From positions 154,326 to 218,325 of the forward strand of contig JAJYVF010000003.1 of the NCBI GenBank assembly GCA_021792135.1: 64,000 nucleotides of DNA, in the 5' to 3' direction. Source of the stretch: Acidobacteriota bacterium (GTDB taxonomy: Bacteria > Acidobacteriota > Terriglobia > Terriglobales > Acidobacteriaceae). The stretch's first letter is position 1; each line of letters starts with the position of its first letter. The translations under genes were made by a program, and so were the position numbers. The notes beneath the pieces are model-generated. The model searched no databases. It had not been told where the DNA came from and was given only the letters and a program-made list of their open reading frames with translations. This document shows positions 35,679-45,537 of this stretch, piece after piece.

Positions 35679-36416
35679 ATGAAGATTGCGATCATTTCGG
35701 ACGTTCACGCGAACCTGGCAGCGCTCAAGGCTCTTCCTCGGGACTATGACCGCCTTTGGTGCGTCGGTGACCTGGTGGATTACGGGCCCCGCCCCCTGGA
35801 GGTGATTAGAGAGATTCGGAAAGAGGCGGACGTGAGCGTCTCCGGCAATCACGACTACGCAGTAGGTAATGACGCCGATCCACAGTGCTCGGCTCCGTTT
35901 CGCAGGCTCGCGGCGGAGACACTGCGCTACACGCGCAGGCTCTGCTCCGAAGAGGAGCTGGCATTCCTGCGAAGCCTGCCACGGCATCATGAAGTCACCG
36001 TTGGCTCCACGCGATTTTACCTGGTTCATGCGACGCCAACAGATCCGTTGTTCGCCTATTGCCCCAGCGACTCGGATCGCTGGAGCCGCGAGGTGGGCGC
36101 GATTCGCGCTGATGTGCTCATCGTGGGTCATACGCATACGCCGTTCTGGCAGACGGTGGGTAGCACCACCATCATCAATCCCGGCAGCCTGGGGCAGCCG
36201 AAGACCGGCTGCCCTCTGGCCTGCTATGCCGTATGGGAGGACGGAAAGATCTCGCTGAGGGAATACGAATATCCGCTGGAAGAGACCATTCGCGATATTC
36301 GCGCCATGCCGCTCTCACCGCAGGATCAGGATGCCTTGATCTGTGTCCTGAGGACGGGTGCATTGCCAGACATCCATGTCGCGACAGACCCTGGCGCGAA
36401 GGGGAATCAGAAATGA
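35679..36416 (+). CDS. Metallophosphoesterase (YfcE/MJ0936-like)
   Basis: 245 residues. Calcineurin-like metal motifs in order: ISDVHANLAAL, GDLVDYGPRP, SGNHDYAVG, LVHATP and VGHTHTPF. This small cytoplasmic phosphodiesterase group cleaves cyclic or bis-nucleotide substrates; the real substrate is not known. ATG 35679 is the start, the upstream frame being very short. The stop overlaps an ATG of a short following ORF. Confidence 0.9.
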   Translation: MKIAIISDVHANLAALKALPRDYDRLWCVGDLVDYGPRPLEVIREIRKEADVSVSGNHDYAVGNDADPQCSAPFRRLAAETLRYTRRLCSEEELAFLRSLPRHHEVTVGSTRFYLVHATPTDPLFAYCPSDSDRWSREVGAIRADVLIVGHTHTPFWQTVGSTTIINPGSLGQPKTGCPLACYAVWEDGKISLREYEYPLEETIRDIRAMPLSPQDQDALICVLRTGALPDIHVATDPGAKGNQK

Positions 36417-36757
36417 CCGAGTCGACAGCCGGCGGAATCATCCGGGAGAAACCGGAGTTGCTGATTGCACGGCTGGAGTCGCTCATCGACGGCGAGGCTG
36501 CGGCAGACTGTCGTGACGGGTACGAATGGCTTCGTGAGCAGCCGCGCAGTCTTTCCAGCCGAGAACCTCGGTTTTCTTGCTCTCCAGACTCTTATAGACA
36601 GAGAAGAAGTGCTCCACCTCGCGCAGGATGTGAGGCATCACGTCGGTGTAATTCTGGATGTCGTTCGCACGAGGGTTTCCTGTTGCGAAGGCAAGAACCT
36701 TTTCGTCCGGGATCCCCTGATCGAGCATCTCGAACAAGCCAATGGGTCTCGCTTTAA
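36413..36757 (+). CDS. Doubtful ORF coupled to the metallophosphatase
   Basis: Begins at ATG 36413, overlapping the previous stop as ATGA. The first ~45 residues (TESTAGGIIREKPELLIARLESLI...) look coding, but from base 36483 the frame runs antisense to the pyrophosphatase gene and becomes Arg/Ser-rich. Either a short protein whose 3' part was lost when the ppa side was joined, or chance. Confidence 0.2.
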   Translation: MTESTAGGIIREKPELLIARLESLIDGEAAADCRDGYEWLREQPRSLSSREPRFSCSPDSYRQRRSAPPRAGCEASRRCNSGCRSHEGFLLRRQEPFRPGSPDRASRTSQWVSL

Positions 36758-37016
36758 AGACGCACCCTGGAAACGTTGGCGAGTCGCCGGGAATCAGAAT
36801 GTCGAGAGGATCGCCGTCCTCCGCCAGGGTCTGGGGAATAAGGCCATAATCCCCGGGATAATGCACTGGCGAATGGAGTACACGGTCGAGCCGGAAGACG
36901 TGCAGCTTTTTGTCGTACTCGTACTTATTGACGCTGTCGAGAGGGATCTCGACCACAGCACTAACAATCTCCGGCGCAACATCGCCAATGGGCAGTTCCA
37001 GATAGTTGTCCGTCAT
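36483..37016 (-). CDS. ppa: Soluble inorganic pyrophosphatase
   Basis: Family I Mg-dependent enzyme hydrolysing PPi. Motifs: VEIPLDSVNKYEYDKK, PGDYGLIPQTLAEDGDPLDILI and VEHFFSVYKSLE. 177 residues. ATG 37016 follows AAGGAG at 5-nt spacing, whereas the longer frame lacks a site. It is the last gene of the minus-strand block with dynamins, DUF190 and crcB (171 bp gap). Soluble pyrophosphatases are strongly inhibited by fluoride, which fits a fluoride-response locus. Confidence 0.95.
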   Translation of the reverse strand: MTDNYLELPIGDVAPEIVSAVVEIPLDSVNKYEYDKKLHVFRLDRVLHSPVHYPGDYGLIPQTLAEDGDPLDILIPGDSPTFPGCVFKARPIGLFEMLDQGIPDEKVLAFATGNPRANDIQNYTDVMPHILREVEHFFSVYKSLESKKTEVLGWKDCAAAHEAIRTRHDSLPQPRRR

Positions 37017-37187
37017 TTCGCTCCTTCTGCAATCCCTTGCATCGGCGCAAAAGAAAACTCCCGCACCCATGCAGGAGTCATCAGCCATTCCCTTTCGGAT
37101 GGCAGTTATCGGTGGATTCCGTCGCCTTCCCTCAGGATGTAGCACAGCAATCAACAGCCTGCAACGCGAAGACCCGACCGAACCGGA

Positions 37188-38954
37188 TCAGGTGAGCATC
37201 AGAAGGTCCTGTTCTATCTGGTCGAGCCGGCTAACTGCCAACTGTACAGCGGGAGCTCCTTCTTCTTTGACTCTCCGCGCCCGGTCCAGTGCCTGTTCCG
37301 CAATGCGGCTCACTTGTTGCAGCAACTTGCGGATCTCGACCGCCAGCCGCTCCCGGCTTTCCTGGACGCGATTGAGAACATCGTTTTGTACGCGCGAGCT
37401 GTTCACTTCCAAAAGGTGCTGCAGAAATGCCCAGGCATCCTTCGCGATCAGCCTGCGTCCACCCACTAACGGCAGGAACATGTCGGCGAGCCAGCGCAGC
37501 GGCGATGGAGGCTGCGCAGTTCCAATGAAGTCTTCGAAAGTGAACCTGGAACGAATGCGGAAGCCCTTCTCCGGATCGAGCGCGTGGGGCATGCGCGTCA
37601 GTTCACTGAGCCCCGCATCCGCGAGCTTTCTCAGAAAGTTGTTTCCCATCTCCACAAATCGAATGGCTGCGGCGCGGTATTGACGCTCGCCCTCTTCCTG
37701 CTCCGCCTTGAGCCAGGGCATGACTCTGCGGCGCGAGACCTCCTGGGCGAGACGCATCAGCAGCCGCCGATAATGGGGACCAAACCCGCGGGGGACGGAC
37801 CTCAGCTCCTCAGCGAATTCCGTTTCGGATTCCGCCCAGGCGGAATGGAAGAATTGCCGGCGCCTTTCAACGAAGAAATCCGAAATCCGCTGCTGCTCCG
37901 CCATAAACAGGAAATTCAACTCGCGCATGGAGCGCCCCGCCTCGCCGATAGTTTCCCTCATGAGCTCGATGCGCCGTTCAGATTCTTCGATCGGCCGCTG
38001 CAGCGCGTCGCGGTCCTCGCTGATAACAGCCAGCAACTGCTCGCTTAAGCGCTGGAGGCCTCGGTCGCAGGCAGCACGAACGAGATTTCTGCCGGAATCT
38101 TCAACGAGACGATGCAGGCTCGCCAGCAGTTTCTCCCAATCCCGTAAAGAACCGCGATTTTCTATCCGTTCGGAAGCACTAACCTGAATCACCTCGCCCA
38201 TCGGCCGATGCAGCCGCTTTTCCAGAATCTCGCGCGTGAACTTGACCGCCGCTGCACGCTCCGCGTCGCTGGTGCGGTCGGCTTTGTTGATCACCAGGAT
38301 CAAATCCCGGACCTGCTTGCCAACCGTTTCCACCAGCGCCAGTTCCTCGCCGGCAATCGGGGGATCGGCTCCGACTACAACCAGTGCCGCATCAATGTGA
38401 GGAATGAACGCCTGCGTTGTGGCCGTGTTCCCCGTGAAGACCGAGCCCAGACCCGGTGTGTCCACAAAACACATGCCGGAGGACAACAAGGGGCTGGGCA
38501 CGAATACCTCCGCGCCGTCCACTCCCTTCTTGTTCTCAGGGTTGAGTTCTTCGGTCACATATTCCTTCAAGTCGGGCATGGCTATGTCCCGCCAGGACCC
38601 GTCTCGCATACGAACCCGTGCGCGGAGTTGGTCGCCAAAGCGAATGACGGTGGGCACAGCTGTCACCGGAACAAAGCCTGTCGGAACAACTGGGTGGCCA
38701 ACCAGAGCGTTGAGCAGGGTGGATTTGCCTCGCTTAAATTGACCGACGCAGGCCACATAGAAGCGCCCTTCCGCAATCCTCGCTGCAAGCTCGCGCGCTT
38801 CATCGGCGACAGGCTCAGCCCCAGGTCCCTGCGCCAGCTCCGCGAGTCGCAGCAGACGGGCGGCGCCATCCATAGGTTCGGACGTCTCATTCGGTGCGCT
38901 GTATTCCACCGCTGTCACGCTGCCCGTGCATTCCTGCTTAAGGCCCGATTTCAT
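37188..38954 (-). CDS. Dynamin-like GTPase (second of two)
   Basis: 588 residues. GTPase motifs: G1 GQFKRGKSTLLNAL (about residues 71-84), G2 Thr in VTAVPTVI, G3 DTPGLGSVF, G4 INKADR. The C-terminal half is long and alpha-helical, as in bacterial dynamin-like proteins that bind and remodel membranes; WLADMFLPLVGGRR is a possible membrane-contact segment. ATG 38954 follows GGAAGG and lies 4 bp after the DUF190 stop, so the two are co-translated. A partner of the other dynamin at 40923-43013 is inferred, since bacterial dynamins often work as pairs. Confidence 0.88.
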   Translation of the reverse strand: MKSGLKQECTGSVTAVEYSAPNETSEPMDGAARLLRLAELAQGPGAEPVADEARELAARIAEGRFYVACVGQFKRGKSTLLNALVGHPVVPTGFVPVTAVPTVIRFGDQLRARVRMRDGSWRDIAMPDLKEYVTEELNPENKKGVDGAEVFVPSPLLSSGMCFVDTPGLGSVFTGNTATTQAFIPHIDAALVVVGADPPIAGEELALVETVGKQVRDLILVINKADRTSDAERAAAVKFTREILEKRLHRPMGEVIQVSASERIENRGSLRDWEKLLASLHRLVEDSGRNLVRAACDRGLQRLSEQLLAVISEDRDALQRPIEESERRIELMRETIGEAGRSMRELNFLFMAEQQRISDFFVERRRQFFHSAWAESETEFAEELRSVPRGFGPHYRRLLMRLAQEVSRRRVMPWLKAEQEEGERQYRAAAIRFVEMGNNFLRKLADAGLSELTRMPHALDPEKGFRIRSRFTFEDFIGTAQPPSPLRWLADMFLPLVGGRRLIAKDAWAFLQHLLEVNSSRVQNDVLNRVQESRERLAVEIRKLLQQVSRIAEQALDRARRVKEEGAPAVQLAVSRLDQIEQDLLMLT

Positions 38955-38958
38955 AGTC

Positions 38959-39315
38959 TTACAACCTTCCCGACGCACTTGTGGCACTTCCCGAATACCG
39001 GATAACCTGAACCGTTGACATGGCGATCAGACCGTGCTGCACCATTTCGTCCAGATGGGGAATCCATTTGGCGATCTGCGCTTCGGTGTCGATGATGCTC
39101 AGCATGATGGGAGCGTCCCCCGAAAACGTCCAGTGGCTGAAATGCCGAATGCGCGTGCTCGTTCCGTAACCCGCAATACCGCGGTACACGATCGCTCCGG
39201 CCCTGCCCGGCTCCTGGCACTTAGCGACAATGGCTTCGTGGAGCGGCTTGCCGTTCCATTTGTCGCTTTCACCGAAATGAATTCGCAGCATGCGAGCCTG
39301 AAATTCCTCTTTCAT
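38959..39315 (-). CDS. DUF190 protein (intact copy)
   Basis: 118 residues with the DUF190 pattern: LRIHFGESDKWNGKPLHEAIV, GAIVYRGIAGYGTSTRI, DAPIMLSIIDTEAQIAKWIPHLD and a C-terminal strand STVQVIRYSG. DUF190 is a small PII-like fold and often sits next to crcB in fluoride-riboswitch-controlled operons (established association, molecular role unclear). Its ATG overlaps the stop of the damaged copy upstream (ATGA in another frame). Confidence 0.92.
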   Translation of the reverse strand: MKEEFQARMLRIHFGESDKWNGKPLHEAIVAKCQEPGRAGAIVYRGIAGYGTSTRIRHFSHWTFSGDAPIMLSIIDTEAQIAKWIPHLDEMVQHGLIAMSTVQVIRYSGSATSASGRL

Positions 39316-40528
39316 GGTTCGGTCCTCCGCTCGACCATTGCCCCCTGGGCTGGTGGTGCATCCTCCCCCAGGTCGACTTCGACGGGGCGATGGGAATACT
39401 TGATGATCTCAACGTCCGACAGCACCACCAGGCCTTCCTGCACCATCTGTTCGTGACGCCGGCAATGTCATTGGCGCGCATGGCCTCCACGAGCGCCTGA
39501 TGCATAGGCCGGTCTTTCCAGCAGTCCGTTTCGCCGATGTGGATGCGCATCATCCGGGCTTTGCCCTCGATCTTCTGGTGAGCCGCCGGCAAGACCTTCT
39601 TTGCCCGCCATGGCTGGGCCGGCTTGGCGACAGTCGTTTCCTGAATCTCGATCATGCCGGTACCGGCAAGCTCTTCGAGTTTCCCGAGCAACTCGTTGAC
39701 TTTCTCCCGGGATTCGACAAACTCAATTTTTAGTGGCAGGTGGTCCGAAATCTCCACAAAGCCTGAGGAATGCATGTGGTGATCGGCCCCGAAACCGGCA
39801 ACGCCCTTCAGCACGGTTGCACCCGAAACACCCCTGAAGAAAAGAAAGTTGAGGATTCGGGAATACGTGGAGACCCCAGGATGGGTCGAGCCTTCGCTCA
39901 GATAAATACTCACCTTCTCTGCTCTTCCGGCATTCAGCATGTCGAATTCTTTTCCCTGGGGACGCAGTCCCCGCTGCGAAACGAGAAATTCGGCGGCGCG
40001 GCCTGCTGCACCCCATCCAACCTGGTTGGATTCCGGTAACCACTCGTCCCGGAGATGCTGGAGATCCGCGCTCAATTCCTGCCGATAAGCCTCCATCATG
40101 GTGTCGATGCGCGGTACGAAAGCAGGAGGCAAACCGGGGCGAAGCTTGAGACCATGAGGGATGCAAAGGTTGCCGCTGGCTCGCAGCCATTGTGTGACCT
40201 CGGCGCGGTGAAGGCAACTCAGGAATTCCCGAATCCGCAGCTCTTCTTCCCTGAGCAACTCGCTGCAGATATCGCAGGCTGCGCTGCCGTTCGAAAGAGG
40301 AGCAGCCTCGTTGACAAGCCTCAGGAAGATGCGTGCCGCCACGGGTGCCTCCTGCACGGCAGCAAGACCCCAGACGTGAAAATTGCAGAGATGATGAAGT
40401 TCTCCTTCCTCATGCTTTTGCAGACGATCGGCCTGAAACTCCCTCAGAAACCGGCAGAAGGGACAACCGGGCTCATGAAGGACAGGAAGAATCGACTGAT
40501 AAACGACATGTTGCTTATGCCCTCTCAT
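39269..40528 (-). CDS. Cys/His-rich domain fused to DUF190, ending in a broken second DUF190
   Basis: Starting at ATG 40528, about 419 residues. Part 1 (roughly 1-180) has paired motifs GCPFCRFL, LCNFH, CDICSELL and LCIPHG, i.e. two C-x2-C / C-x2-H sets that could bind zinc; it resembles DUF6062-type proteins. Part 2 (about 200-300) is a complete DUF190 (KVSIYLSEG, FLFFRGVSGATVLKGVAG). Part 3 begins a second DUF190 (MRIHIGETDCWKDRPMH) but about 45 codons are missing and the frame is lost near 39450; the original end (VQEGLVVLSDVEIIKYSHR) remains in another frame. Confidence 0.75.
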   Translation of the reverse strand: MRGHKQHVVYQSILPVLHEPGCPFCRFLREFQADRLQKHEEGELHHLCNFHVWGLAAVQEAPVAARIFLRLVNEAAPLSNGSAACDICSELLREEELRIREFLSCLHRAEVTQWLRASGNLCIPHGLKLRPGLPPAFVPRIDTMMEAYRQELSADLQHLRDEWLPESNQVGWGAAGRAAEFLVSQRGLRPQGKEFDMLNAGRAEKVSIYLSEGSTHPGVSTYSRILNFLFFRGVSGATVLKGVAGFGADHHMHSSGFVEISDHLPLKIEFVESREKVNELLGKLEELAGTGMIEIQETTVAKPAQPWRAKKVLPAAHQKIEGKARMMRIHIGETDCWKDRPMHQALVEAMRANDIAGVTNRWCRKAWWCCRTLRSSSIPIAPSKSTWGRMHHQPRGQWSSGGPNHERGISGSHAANSFR

Positions 40529-40923
40529 GAGATCGCCTCCGCGATCGCAACTCCACACCAGATGGCAACCAGACCCAGGAACAAACTGGCCAGCGCATAT
40601 AAGGACGCGATGAAGAACGCCCCTGTCCTGATGGAGGAGAACGTCTCCCACTCATAGGTCGAGAACGTGCTTTATGCACCCACAAACCCGATAGGGACCA
40701 GATAGCGCCACGCAGGGCTCAGCTCTGCCCGCCTTCCCAGAAATGTCAGCGCGAAGCCGATGATGAGGCAGGCCGTGACGTTGATCGCGAACGTTCCATA
40801 GTAGAACTTCGTTCCATACCGGCCAGAAATCGCTGAACCGACCCAGTACCTCGCGATCGAACCGATTGAGCCGCCCAACCCAATGAAGAAGCATTTCTGC
40901 AGACTCTTCTCTCCCTGGTGCAT
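40525..40923 (-). pseudogene. crcB: CrcB/Fluc fluoride channel with an in-frame stop
   Basis: The first 83 residues are typical CrcB: GLGGSIGSIARYW, YGTFAINVTACLIIG (with the conserved Asn). At codon 84 a TAA (40672-40674) stands where homologs have an aromatic residue in the GFxGAYSTFSTF motif. The frame then continues without error: STFSTYEWETFSSI and a last hydrophobic helix to TGA 40525. Fluc proteins are dual-topology four-helix dimers exporting F-; the TTFSTF-type segment and helix 4 would be lost. ATG overlaps the dynamin stop (TAATG) and the true stop overlaps the next ATG. Confidence 0.85.
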
Positions 40924-43013
40924 TAGGCCCGTTTCACTGCCAGACCGGAATCCTTGTCTGCGCTCCACTCGCGAAGCATCGTCAGATCGCTGTTGACCTT
41001 CGCAATATCCTTAAACCCCTCATTGAGTCCGCTTAAGCGCTGAATTTGTGCCCGGTACGTATCGGCATAGGAATTTACAAGAGCCACCGCCTTGCGGATC
41101 GCCTGCTCGCTCCACTGACGCAGTGAATAGCCGTAGAGATGGAGTTCATTGCGGAGCACAGGCCCGATGCGCTGACGGAGGTTGTTTGTAATGACCGATC
41201 GGATCACGCGATCTCCCATCCATCTCCATCGTCCCGGATTGGTTTCGGGGGGGAGGGCTGCCAGCTCAAAGCGCGGTACGTCGCGCAGAATATTCTCCAT
41301 GTCCTCGGGCACCGGCGCTTCGTTGCTGCCCAGGTCCTTGGCGGCCTGACACAGGGTGCGCACGGCATGCTCCATCGCTCCGCGTAGCCGTTCCACCTGC
41401 TGGTTCACGAATTGTTGCACTTCGTCGTGGATCCATTCCGAGAGCTGAAGCGCGGCAATCGGCCGGCCCGGATTGGATCGAATCCATGCGAGAGCCTGAT
41501 CCACGACTCTTCCCAGGGCCGCATCCGGAGATTCACCGAACTCAAGGAACGCGTGATCGAGAGATGTGAGCATCTCCCCGATCTGCCCTGTAATGAGGCG
41601 CAGCTGCGACTCCAGCCCGGAAGGGACTGCGGGAGGCTTTTCCCGGCCCTGCCGATCGGCGGTCGTTTCCAGTGCAGCGATGACCGAATCCCGCAAAGAG
41701 CCGATCTTTCTGGCGACAGAGGCCTCCCGCAGGCTTTGTGCCTCCTCGAAACGAGGCAGCAATTCGCGCTCGAAAAAGTGATCGAGAAGCGCGGCGGACG
41801 CGGGCAGGGCGCTGACGGCGTGCACATGGACCGTGATCCCGAGCTCGCCGTGCAGTTGCTCTTCAATGTACGTAAGGATCCGATGCAGATCCCCTGCAGC
41901 GAGGAAATCCGACTTGCTGAGCAGGACCAGAGAAGGAATGCCCGTCTCGTAAAGCAGTCGAAGTGTCCCGACGTCTTCATCGTTCAGCGTCGCGCCTGCG
42001 TCGATCAGCAGGAGGGCGAGATCGCAGACCGGCAGGTACGCCAGCGTCTCTGCAGCGCCTTTCCTGGCAAGTGATCCGAGTCCGGGAGTGTCCACCAGCA
42101 CAATGCCTTGCTTCAGGCGCAGCGAGGGAACCTCGACGATCGCACCGACGACATTTCGCAGATTGCCGGGATTGCCCTTCTCGGTGACGAGGCCAGCCAG
42201 TTGGTCGATGGGGACGATCTCGCTCCGGCCATCGCCGTAGGTCACAGCCGCCCGCAGCACAGTTCCGTAGCGCAGCTTCGTTGGTACAGCCGTGATTGGG
42301 TTCACGCCCACGGGGAGCACATCTGTATCGAGAAGCGCATTCAGCAATGACGATTTGCCGCTGCTGACCCTGCCAAACAGGGCGACTTCCAGATTGTTGT
42401 CTTCCATGCGGCTGGCAAGAGAGGCGATGCGAGGGCGAAATTCGACGAGCCCCTGCCGGGTGACAATTTGCTCGATCGCCTGCAGAAGATCGACGTCGTA
42501 CCCGGTTTCCCCCAGCTTCCGCAAACGGGTCTCAAGGTTCGCCGTGAGTTCCTGACGGAGGTAGCGCCCCATGCCTTCGACCAGCGAACGCAGTTCGTGC
42601 ACCACCCCATTCAGTTCACCGACAGCATCCTCGGGCACTTCTCCGGAACCTCGCATGTAGCCGGGGCGCAGCTCCTCGATGGCAATGTCGATGAAGGCAA
42701 GATTCGTGAGGACGGCCCGCGTGGCCGGTATGTCAGGCGAATTAGGCTTCATGTGCTGCCACTCCAGGGTTCGCAGCAGCTGCCTGCGCAGGCGCCGAAT
42801 GTAGTCCTCGATCACACGAACCTGAGCCGGCGCTAGGTCGACGACGTAGCGCGGGAATGGCGACTGCGCCGCCGCGTGGTGCAGAATGTGCTCGACGTCG
42901 CTGAGGAGCTTATCAATGTATTGGCAGCTGATCCGGAGACGGTTCTGCTGGGGACCGTTCAGCTCCCCTGAGAACCGCCTCATCATCCCATCGTCCATCT
43001 CGTGCTCGGGCAT
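40923..43013 (-). CDS. Dynamin-like GTPase (first of two)
   Basis: 696 residues. A ~200-residue helical N-terminal region precedes the GTPase: G1 FGRVSSGKSSLLNAL (about 213-227), G2 in PITAVPTKL, G3 DTPGLGSLARKG, G4 LSKSD. A long helical C-terminus follows. The large size and internal position of the G-domain are as in bacterial dynamin-like proteins. ATG 43013 lies directly behind a riboswitch-like RNA and a GGAGGAG ribosome site. The stop overlaps the crcB start (TAATG), so the channel and the dynamin are coupled. Confidence 0.9.
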   Translation of the reverse strand: MPEHEMDDGMMRRFSGELNGPQQNRLRISCQYIDKLLSDVEHILHHAAAQSPFPRYVVDLAPAQVRVIEDYIRRLRRQLLRTLEWQHMKPNSPDIPATRAVLTNLAFIDIAIEELRPGYMRGSGEVPEDAVGELNGVVHELRSLVEGMGRYLRQELTANLETRLRKLGETGYDVDLLQAIEQIVTRQGLVEFRPRIASLASRMEDNNLEVALFGRVSSGKSSLLNALLDTDVLPVGVNPITAVPTKLRYGTVLRAAVTYGDGRSEIVPIDQLAGLVTEKGNPGNLRNVVGAIVEVPSLRLKQGIVLVDTPGLGSLARKGAAETLAYLPVCDLALLLIDAGATLNDEDVGTLRLLYETGIPSLVLLSKSDFLAAGDLHRILTYIEEQLHGELGITVHVHAVSALPASAALLDHFFERELLPRFEEAQSLREASVARKIGSLRDSVIAALETTADRQGREKPPAVPSGLESQLRLITGQIGEMLTSLDHAFLEFGESPDAALGRVVDQALAWIRSNPGRPIAALQLSEWIHDEVQQFVNQQVERLRGAMEHAVRTLCQAAKDLGSNEAPVPEDMENILRDVPRFELAALPPETNPGRWRWMGDRVIRSVITNNLRQRIGPVLRNELHLYGYSLRQWSEQAIRKAVALVNSYADTYRAQIQRLSGLNEGFKDIAKVNSDLTMLREWSADKDSGLAVKRA

Positions 43014-43022
43014 GACTCCTCC
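43014..43022 (-). promoter_or_regulatory. Ribosome site of the dynamin gene, complementary to riboswitch strand
   Basis: On the minus strand GGAGGAGTC directly precedes ATG 43013. Its last six bases GGAGTC repeat the 5' pseudoknot strand of the aptamer and can pair with the same GACTCC (43041-43046). This gives a simple switch in which the aptamer either frees or hides the ribosome site. Confidence 0.5.
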
Positions 43023-43035
43023 AGGCGTTTTCAGC

Positions 43036-43074
43036 TTGCAGGAGTCATTTGCCCAGTGAGCACTGGAGGGTGGA

Positions 43075-43086
<12 letters not shown>
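43036..43086 (-). promoter_or_regulatory. Fluoride riboswitch-like element (crcB motif)
   Basis: The minus-strand RNA can form P1 GGGTG/CACCC (43081-43085 with 43068-43072), P3 CCAGT/ACTGG, and a pseudoknot GGAGTC (43073-43078) with GACTCC (43041-43046). The order and spacing of P1, loop, pseudoknot strand and the 3' AATGACTCCTGC match the ~52-nt crcB motif. Two features deviate: the usual GAUG is GUUG, and the J1/3 linker is short. It sits exactly between enolase and the dynamin-crcB-DUF190 operon, whose content independently predicts such a switch. Confidence 0.6.
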
Positions 43087-44590
<1,504 letters not shown>

Positions 44591-45049
44591 ATGGCCAGGA
44601 GCATCAATAAAGCAATTCTGGTGGGGAATGTGGGCAAGGACCCTGAAGTGAAGTTCCTTCCCAGCGGCTCGCCCGTGGCCAACTTCACGCTGGCGACCTC
44701 GGAACGCTTCAAGGACAAGAGCGGCGAATTCCAGGAGCGGACAGAGTGGCACAATCTGGTGGCCTACCAGCGGCTGGCGGAGATTGTTCGCGATTACGTG
44801 AAGAAGGGTTCGAAGCTCTATGTGGAGGGCCGGATCCAGACCCGCTCGTGGGACGACCAGCAGAGCGGGCAGAAGCGCTACCGGACGGAGATTGTGGTGA
44901 ATGATCTCGTGCTGCTGTCCGGCCGCGGAGAGGGAGAGACGGGCGGCGGGTATTCGCGATCGGCTTCCTCGTACGACCAGCGGCAGCCGGCGCAGGCCGA
45001 CGATCTGGTGCAGTCGACGGAGATCACGGACGAGGATATCCCCTTCTAA
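44591..45049 (+). CDS. ssb: Single-stranded DNA-binding protein
   Basis: 152 residues. The OB-fold starts MARSINKAILVGNVGKDPE, with TEWHNLVAYQRLAEI, KGSKLYVEGRIQTRSW and a Gly/Ser/Gln linker. The C-terminal tip ITDEDIPF is the standard acidic peptide that docks repair and replication proteins. Acts at replication forks and in repair. Confidence 0.96.
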   Translation: MARSINKAILVGNVGKDPEVKFLPSGSPVANFTLATSERFKDKSGEFQERTEWHNLVAYQRLAEIVRDYVKKGSKLYVEGRIQTRSWDDQQSGQKRYRTEIVVNDLVLLSGRGEGETGGGYSRSASSYDQRQPAQADDLVQSTEITDEDIPF

Positions 45050-45131
45050 TCCGGGTATTTCCGCGAGTGTCCAGTTTCCCTTCGTCCTTCTGTCGAAGAG
45101 AGCTTCGATGATCTCGTCCGGATGTACGCGG

Positions 45132-45197
45132 CGGAGCAAAAATAGACCACGAGGCAGCGCGTGAGCGCCGGTTCGTGGCGGAGTAAAAGTAGTCCAC
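45132..45197. repeat. Two 19-bp near-identical units, IS21-type end
   Basis: CGGAGCAAAAATAGACCAC (45132-45150) and CGGAGTAAAAGTAGTCCAC (45179-45197) match at 16 of 19 positions, 47 bp apart in the same orientation. Repeated short transposase-binding sites of this kind stand at the ends of IS21-family elements. No istA or istB is nearby, so it would be a leftover end. Confidence 0.4.
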
Positions 45198-45336
45198 CCC
45201 GCCAGGCAGTCGATTCACGGACAAGCAGGTTTTTCTTTGTGGTTCCGAAGCCGGTGAGGTGGTCCCGCTTGTTCGGACAGGCTTTTCGGGTTTTTAAGTG
45301 AAAGTATTGTTCGTCGTAATCGAGGCGGTGGAAATG

Positions 45337-45361
45337 TGAAAATCGGTTTCACCGATTTTCA
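45337..45361. repeat. Perfect 11-bp inverted repeat
   Basis: TGAAAATCGGT and ACCGATTTTCA flank the trinucleotide TTC. It lies 87 bp beyond the 3' end of the transposase fragment and may be the terminator or end structure of that insertion sequence. Confidence 0.5.
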
Positions 45362-45447
45362 AGGTCTGTGGGAAGGGCGGGAAGCGGCTTGATCGCTTTC
45401 CGCGCTTTCCGCCAGACCGGCATTTCCACGACCGGTCCGATTGCGCG

Positions 45448-45531
45448 TTATGCCGCCAGTGCCTCCGGCGGCTGGTGGAAGTATACCTGGTCAGGAGTTC
45501 GCGTTCCCAGGCTGCTGTGTGGGCGTTGTCC
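45448..45531 (-). pseudogene. IS3-type transposase C-terminal fragment
   Basis: The 27 codons end with RPHSSLGTRTPDQVYF and a short tail, then TAA at 45448-45450. N-x-x-RPHSSLG-x-x-TP is the signature of the OrfB integrase C-terminus of IS3-family elements. The reading frame is cut by TGA at its 5' side where the Hsp70 gene begins to overlap. A degraded remnant. Confidence 0.65.
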
Positions 45532-45537
45532 GGGTGT

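Larger units (their letters stand above)
45050..45447. other. Decayed mobile-element DNA, no intact gene
   Basis: About 400 bp after ssb holding two IS21-like end repeats (45132-45197) and a 25-bp inverted repeat (45337-45361), then the transposase fragment. No intact frame; the rest looks non-coding. Confidence 0.5.

Noticed and set aside
37020..37187. Searched for a second fluoride riboswitch before ppa
   Set aside because: No P1/pseudoknot pattern of the crcB kind is visible on the minus strand here.
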